This document shows, in pieces, positions 58,334-64,000 of a stretch of 64,000 nt of DNA. The notes below the pieces were generated by a model. That model worked only from the letters and a program-made list of their open reading frames with translations. It did no database searches and had not been told where the DNA came from. The translations under genes and the position numbers were made by a program. The DNA is from Turbatrix aceti. Its lineage: Eukaryota; Nematoda; Chromadorea; Rhabditida; Panagrolaimidae. The stretch's first letter is position 1; the number at the start of each line of letters is the position of its first letter. Location: positions 3,996,739-4,060,738 of the forward strand of contig OZ017767.1 of assembly GCA_963969345.1 (NCBI GenBank), read 5' to 3'.

Positions 58334-60843
58334 CCCCCTGACCCCCCCTCATCAGCCCCGTGTAAAGCAAGGAGTCGTCGTCCGGCGGCGTGCTGGACGT
58401 TCTGCACCCTCGTCTTTTTTGATACGCGTTTGACATCCAAGCCGAGTTGAAATTCCCGAGGGCCTTGCTGGACGAGCCAGACCACACCCCCCTCCTCTAC
58501 CTGGAGTAGTGTACCTCTACCCCGACCCCACCCCCACCCACCCCCTCCGGACCAGCCGCCGGCCAGTTGGCTCATCTTGTTTCTCTGTGCTCCTCCCGTA
58601 GGACCCTTCTCTGTCTCATGGAATATTTGTGTGTGAGTATATAATACAGTCGTCTTATTTCATTTCCTCATGCGTACGTAGTCTTGTTCGTTGTCCTGTT
58701 GACGCCGTTGTTTCTTTTGGAGATGTTTTGGATATTTTGTAGACGTCTTACGGCAGTCTTAATTATTATTCACGGTTTTTCTTGTTGACTGAAGTTTTGT
58801 AGTGAACACGATGGATCAAAGAAATGAATGAAATAATGGTCTGTGATGAAGACAGGTGGAGTGGGGTTGATTCTAGCGTGTTCGAGGGGACACAAGATCG
58901 ATTAGTAATTTATTTGTGACCGTGACAAGAAACAGGAAACAGCAAAGTGCGTGCACTGACGTGATTGTGAACTCTGGCGCTAGGCAGTACGCCAGCCCCA
59001 GTAAATCCGTCAGATTCAACATTTTCATGTCAAATACGATTTTTCAACCTTTTCATTTATGAGTCATCAAATCCGTAGCCAAGTGTAGAAATCTAATAGT
59101 TGCGGGTTCGGTGAAAAATCGATAGTACAGTTACAAAGGTAAGATGAAGTCGATTTCTGAAACGCCCGAAAGCATCCCAGAAACTTTCGTGTAAAAATTT
59201 TTTTTTGTTGTTATTTTTTTTTGCTCCTGTCCTTCGAATGCTTTTATCCTTCCTTTGCTTTTTTCCCTCGCCCCTGCTTTTCACCCATCGCACGACTCCC
59301 ACGGGCATCCAACACATCCGCCTCGAACCTGATCTCCGGAACCTCTCCTAGTACGGCGCCATTTGCTGCGCAGTTACCAGTCCGGTTCCTCCGATCAGTC
59401 GCAAACACCGGCACTCCGTTAACGCAGGCTAATTGCACGGCTGCAGGCGATTATAAGAACCACCTACGAGACGTACAACCCGCGTACACAGAATGCCAGC
59501 GAAGGCCAACGTGTTTTCAGCCCGGTGGTTAGCCGAGAATCTGACGGGCGGGCCATCAGCTTGGTTTTATACCTTCAATCGAACGCAAAAAATAAACGAG
59601 ACCGTCGTTCTTACAGACCACTGATATGACGTGAGACACCAGACGATAAGAAATGATAACTACTTGAGTTATCGCGTTCAGAAAAAATGAGTCATGCTCT
59701 TTTTTGGGCAGACAAAAAATCTCTTCTTTGTGCAGTCGCAGCCAACCAAACCAATCAAAAGAAACGGCGCAAAAGTTGGTCCAGGTGGAAAATACATCGT
59801 TTTTCAGTTGATTTTTTGCAAACGGCAAAAAATGCTACCACTTGTACCAAAATTCCGTTTTTCGGCCGAAAAAGAAGAGAATGGTTTGCGACGGTTTTTT
59901 GGCCGACTGACCGCCGAGTGAAGAATGGTTTGGCCAGTGTCAGTTGGACGGTTGCGGGCGTCGCCGCAACTTGCGAGCAGCCACTATCGGGTGATAGACA
60001 TGATCCATCTCTATTTTTTCACTACAGATTTTTTTCTGGAATGCCGTTTTCTAAACTGAACTACGGTGTTCTGCGAATGGCACACAACGGCCATCAACGT
60101 CACATGAACATTAAATTTATCACAATAGAATAATTTTTTTTGTTTGTAAAAAAAAATACATTCACAGCAGCATTAATAAAAAAAAAATAAAGGCACGCAG
60201 AATATTTCAAATTCAGTTACTATGAAACACGTCTGTTATAGCTCCCATTTCTTGATCTAGGATGTGTCTCCAGCGAACACCCAATGCATCCAGATTTTGC
60301 GTCGTCATCGAAGACAGCTGGTCGTTGAAATGTATTACAACTTGCGGGCATTTTCGGGTAGGTCTGTTGTTATTTCTTTTCACAAAATATTTCTTTTTTA
60401 AGCCAATTTGTAAATTGAGTTGTAGTGTATTTTTTTAGTACCTACAGTGCCCCAGAAGTAATAGAAAAGTAACAAAATAATGTTTTAAAAAATTTTGTTT
60501 TTTATTACCTTTGGTACATTAGAAAACAGTGTTATCTGATGTTTCCCGATGTTTTGTTTCATAGTGCCGTGTCTTGGAGAGAAGTCGTACCATAGCAGCA
60601 GTCATCTTGCGTTGACGTACTCGTTGGCATCGATGCCTACATCGAAGACCATCAAAAGTGTTCTTGATGCAAGTCACACAGACATCACAACCCCTGTGTC
60701 CACAGTAATGCCTGAACCTTGAAGTCCATTAAAATTCACATCAGATGAAATTTATGATACAACCCTTGGATAACGAAGACAGAATAAAAATGTCAATAAA
60801 TGATACTGTTAAAAGAATAAATAACACTCCCGGCAAAGCAATA
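58334..60843. other. HIF-1 3' region and spacer
   Basis: 2.5 kb to the 3' end of the NEK kinase gene on the opposite strand. The first 300 bases are CT/CCCC-rich, likely 3' UTR. A weak copy of the GTAACAAAATAATG-type dispersed repeat lies at about 60430-60510. An open frame at 59221-59532 has no recognisable feature. Confidence 0.45.
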
Positions 60844-61800
60844 TTACTTGTGCGCGGACTTTTTCTTGCCCTTGAAGCGGTTGTTGTACGCGCTGAGGAG
60901 CTGCTCGAACTTGGTGAACATCTTTTTGGCGGCCTTCTGGGCTTCCTCGGCGGTGGGCCTGCGATCAACGTTGACGTCGAGGCAGGCAGCGACGAAGTAC
61001 TGGAGCTGGAGGCTGTAGAGATGGCTGGAAGGCAGCGGGATGTAATCGCTGCGCTCGATCTTCTTGTGGAGTGCAAAGGTGTTGTTGACCTCCCCGTTGA
61101 AAGGCGAGCGGAGAGCCACCAGCTCGTAGAGCAGACATCCCAGCGACCAAATGTCCGACTTGAAGTGGTAGCCACCCGACGTATTCCGCTCAGGAGCCAT
61201 GTAATACTCCGTGCCAACGCGAGTCCTCGCCTCTTCCGTAGCGGCCGAAAAGCGCCGCGAGAGCCCCAAATCGCCGAGTTTGACCTGGCCGGCGGTGTTA
61301 AGGAAGATGTTGGCCGGCTTTAGGTCACGGTGCAGGATCCGCTGCTGGTGGAGGTCGTGAAGACCGTTGCACACCTGGTAGAAGTAGTACCAGATCGTCC
61401 GCTCCGAGAACATCGTCCCGCGACGACGCATCACCTCCATCTGATGACTGAGGTCGCCGCCGTCGAAGTACTCCATCACGACGTACTGGAAGCTGTCGTT
61501 TGTGAAGTAGGCGTGGCACTTGACGACGTGCTTGCTGTCGATTGCCTTCAGCAACGCGACTTCGTCAGAAGCCAGCTTTTTGTACTTCTCCGAGAGGTTA
61601 TCCAGCTGAAAAACAAAAAAAAAAGATACTACGTAACCCCCAAATAAAAAAACCCTCACGTTAATCTTCTTCATCGCGTATTCTTTGTCGGTCAGGTTCT
61701 CCGTGACTTTGTAAACCTGCGAAAAGGCGCCATCGCCAATCAGGCCGCCGACAGTAAAGTCCTCGAGCGTGTATGTAGTTTCGGACTTCGACGATGCCAT
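60844..61800 (-). CDS. nekl-3: NEK6/7-type serine/threonine kinase
   Basis: Short NIMA-related kinase, 300 residues, essentially only a kinase domain, like NEK6/NEK7. Exons: 61800-61660 and 61605-60844. Glycine loop GDGAFSQVY, catalytic Lys44 in YAMKK, HRDLKPANIF, GDLGLSR (DLG in place of DFG, as in NEK6/7), activation segment TRVGTEYYMAPERN, and GYHFKSDIWSLGCLLYELVALRSPF, which closely follows NEK6/7 wording. The family promotes mitotic spindle function; in C. elegans the NEK6/7 orthologue NEKL-3 acts in epidermal endocytosis during moulting. Orthology is by eye. The C-terminal tail is basic (FKGKKKSAHK). The 54-base intron has no in-frame stop, so intron retention would remain open. Confidence 0.88.
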   Translation of the reverse strand: MASSKSETTYTLEDFTVGGLIGDGAFSQVYKVTENLTDKEYAMKKINVRVFLFGGYVVSFFFVFQLDNLSEKYKKLASDEVALLKAIDSKHVVKCHAYFTNDSFQYVVMEYFDGGDLSHQMEVMRRRGTMFSERTIWYYFYQVCNGLHDLHQQRILHRDLKPANIFLNTAGQVKLGDLGLSRRFSAATEEARTRVGTEYYMAPERNTSGGYHFKSDIWSLGCLLYELVALRSPFNGEVNNTFALHKKIERSDYIPLPSSHLYSLQLQYFVAACLDVNVDRRPTAEEAQKAAKKMFTKFEQLLSAYNNRFKGKKKSAHK

Positions 61801-62280
61801 TATTTACCTCACAAAAATTGAAATCGATCGCGTCGTGAAAAAAAATCAGCAGAGACAACAGCAACACGCCAGACAGTAAAGGCGGCAGCAATGCCCGCTC
61901 GCCAAGTTATGCGTTGTTTTCCATCACAGAACCATGCAGGGGTCACTTGTCACTCCTGTGCTGCGCGCGCGATAGGCACGATCGATGCCCGGGAGGATGC
62001 TGCTGCGGCTGTGATATTTTGCAGCGGTCAGCGATCAATGATTGGCCGCGGCGGGAATCGCTCCATAAATCATTTTTTGGAGTTTTCACAATTTTGCAAA
62101 ATGATACCTGCCGACAAAAAATTCCCATCAAAACCTCCAAATAGATCCTAGAAACACCCAATCACAACGTCGATCACATCAGAAGTTCTAAACATCAATC
62201 CGTGATTTATGCAAATTATCCAGCATGTGGCACTTTTTACCGCGGTGGAAAAACTGGAAGTCACGTTTCACTGACTAACC

Positions 62281-62740
62281 ATGAAGCCGTTCTCTTCGGC
62301 CTACCTGACCCTAACCCTTTTACTGATATTCCTCGTAGTCGCCCTCGCTGGGGATCCTGACTTGCCAGATGCCACGACACGGAAACCGAAAAACATCTTT
62401 GGCACCGCTCACTGGTGGTTACGAAAATTTGATTACCAGTAGGTTACGATAATCATTCCCAAATTCCGCTTGAGATTTCGCAAATTACAGAATCATCAAA
62501 CCAGTTAAAAGATTCATTAGCAACGACGATTCGACGATGCCACCTCCACCAGAGGATCACCAAGTCGGGAGGCCGTACCTGTTCTCCTATATCGACGACG
62601 GGCTCAACGAGATCCTCAACCTTACGGCCATCGGATACGTGCTCATCCTCCTCATCGTGATGTCCCTGTTGGTGTGCTGCTGTTGCTGTCTCTGCGCCTG
62701 TCTCTGTAAGCCCTGCAGGTTCTGCTGCACCAGCTTCTGA
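62281..62740 (+). CDS. Small type I membrane protein with poly-cysteine tail
   Basis: A 135-residue protein, family not recognised. Exons: 62281-62438 and 62491-62740. Residues 1-23 form a signal peptide (LTLTLLLIFLVVALAG). A short extracellular region with Pro-rich MPPPPEDHQ follows, then a membrane span (IGYVLILLIVMSLLV) directly followed by CCCCCLCACLCKPCRFCC. Such juxtamembrane cysteines are typical palmitoylation sites. It differs from the five-gene cluster at 34-36 kb by having a signal peptide and a phase-2 intron. Confidence 0.72.
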
Positions 62741-62792
62741 TTCCACGCAAAAGTTTATAAAAACTCAACAAAACCCGAAAAAAAAAACAGGA

Positions 62793-63525
62793 TCACTTCA
62801 ATTTGCGTACTTTGCGCGTCAGATTGCCGTTGAAGTTGGTCGGGAGGTTGGCAAAGTCTTTCTCGCTGAAGACGGACTTGGTCTGCGTCTTCTTCGCGAT
62901 TGCCTGCTTCTTGGCCGGCTCGTATAGGGCAACTGAAAAAAATAGGTCGCATAGATGGAAAATGCAAGCAAATAAACCAACATTTGACATTGTCGCGCTC
63001 CCCCAGCTGACGCTTCCTCCTGGCGTTGCGCTTGACGATAGGACGCGTGAACAGGCCGACGGTGTGCTTGGAAGCGTTGAGCTTCTGCATGGTCGCCAGG
63101 TACTGCTGGTTGTGCCGAGTAACGTCGAGGGGTTTTGTGTCACGAAACTGCTCGATCAGACTGTAGCCCTGCAAAATGAATACGAGCAATCAAACGTCAA
63201 ATTCTGATCCTTTAAAAAACGCACATCTCTGGCCTCACTCTGACTGAAAAAGTTGGAGAGATCGCCATCCCGCTTGTGAACTTCATTTCGCTTCTTCTTG
63301 ATCAGCTGGGCACTCTCGACGTCGAATTGAAAGCGATCATCGAGGTTGCGGACAACTTCGCGCTCCTCTGCGATATCGGTCTTGCGTCTCTTGGTCATCT
63401 TCTTCTTCTTATTTGTAGCAATTCCATCCTCTGAAAACAACGGCAATGATACAAATTAGTGCACCCGAACTGAACCTACCTGTGTCGATATAATCAATCG
63501 ACTTTTGCAACAATTGAAGCGACAT
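62793..63525 (-). CDS. AROS/RPS19BP1-like nucleolar protein
   Basis: A 192-residue, very basic protein. Exons: 63525-63480, 63430-63225, 63168-62982, 62932-62793; phases agree. Similarity to vertebrate AROS (RPS19BP1, a small-subunit processome factor first described as a SIRT1 regulator) rests on layout: start MSLQLLQKSIDYI against MSAALLRRGLELL, a Lys/Arg run (TNKKKKMTKRRK), an extended middle with NARRKRQ, and the end KSVFSEKDFANL against GTVFTEEDFQKF. The middle insert VESAQLIKKKRNEV is not in human AROS. Function inferred: nucleolar, 40S ribosome assembly. An unrelated basic nucleolar protein is the alternative. Confidence 0.6.
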
Positions 63526-63878
63526 GATGAACGGCAGCTCGCAAAATGTTAAAATTAAGAAGTTTTATAAACTTATTGCGTTCGCGCGTTCGCTGTAAGA
63601 CCACAAATACGAGCGCGTCGACAAACAAGGAGTAATGAAAAAATTCTACGGATAAAAGTAACAAAATATGATGTTACTTCTATTTAGAGAACTTTTGGCA
63701 CTAGAAGTAATAAAAAAGCGTGAAAAGATGTTATTTACTTTATTTGTGCGTTTTCAGCTCTTCGATTTTTAGCTCAAATTTATGGTTTTTTCTCTCTTTG
63801 TCCCGTTTGTTTCAGGTAGCTCTTCGAAGTAATAATAACTTTTGTTTTATGATTAAAAAGATTGTAATACGGTGACAA
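63526..63878. repeat. Short spacer with dispersed repeat copy
   Basis: Contains AAAAGTAACAAAATATGATG, TGTTACTTCTATTT and TAGAAGTAATAAAAAAGCG at about 63650-63740, related to the inverted-repeat family at 14.2-14.9 kb. Confidence 0.6.
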
Positions 63879-64000
63879 TTAAGCAAATCCATATGGCACG
63901 ACTCCAACCGGAGGAATTCCAGCTTTCAGGTTTTCCTTTTTAGTCGCATTCCACTTTTCTAACGCGTTTTCAAATTCTTTGACAATGTTGGGGTCGGTGA
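63879..64000 (-). CDS. C-terminal fragment of a gene running off the window
   Basis: On the minus strand an open frame enters from the window end and stops at 63879-63881. It reads DPNIVKEFENALEKW, then a Lys-rich stretch, then GIPPVGVVPYGFA at the C-terminus. About 40 codons are visible. Codon use looks coding, but no family is recognised and the 5' part is outside the window. Confidence 0.5.
   Translation of the reverse strand, partial: TDPNIVKEFENALEKWNATKKENLKAGIPPVGVVPYGFA

Overview
The window is nuclear DNA from a nematode. Most introns are 45-60 bp and bounded by GT and TTTNCAG. One zinc-finger protein has the CxGCKTFFRR P-box of nematode supplementary nuclear receptors. There is a Ground-like domain protein. 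The HIF-1 homologue has the nematode bHLH sequence. Many start codons lie just downstream of a lone 3' splice site, as expected for spliced-leader trans-splicing. The species cannot be named from the sequence. All gene models were spliced by hand; reading phase was checked at each junction.

Layout. 1-5.5 kb: type I DnaJ co-chaperone (3' end beyond the window), a supplementary nuclear receptor and a globin. 5.5-8.3 kb: spacer with GAGC-rich repeats. 8.3-12.9 kb (+): ABHD17-like hydrolase, GPATCH11 and CWF19L1, closely spaced; the last two look like an operon. 13-15.5 kb: a small putative mitochondrial protein, a field of inverted repeats and a secreted Ground-like protein. 17.2-22.1 kb (-): mitochondrial EF-Ts, LSM8 and DHX35 in operon-like order, divergent from MSH2 (22.3-25.5 kb, +). 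26-33.9 kb: a giant threonine-rich mucin of about 2,509 residues with six TSP1-like repeats. 33.9-36.5 kb (-): five consecutive tiny two-exon genes for single-span membrane proteins with one shared plan. This is the least familiar system here and the best candidate for something undescribed. 36.5-50.1 kb: mostly non-coding, holding a Ly6-like GPI protein and an MPPED-type phosphoesterase. 50.1-58.3 kb (+): a complete HIF-1 alpha homologue of ten exons with an intact oxygen-dependent degron. 58.3-64 kb: spacer, NEK6/7-type kinase, a cysteine-tailed membrane protein, an AROS-like nucleolar protein and the 3' end of one more gene.

Themes. Four genes belong to pre-mRNA splicing or to families tied to it (GPATCH11, CWF19L1, LSM8, DHX35), and they sit in two tight same-strand groups with operon features. 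The second half is different: long non-coding stretches around regulatory genes, clustered CACGTG palindromes, and fast-evolving or low-complexity surface proteins. A dispersed repeat family with GTTACTTCAGGTGCGC-type arms occurs in spacers and inside the LSM8 intron.
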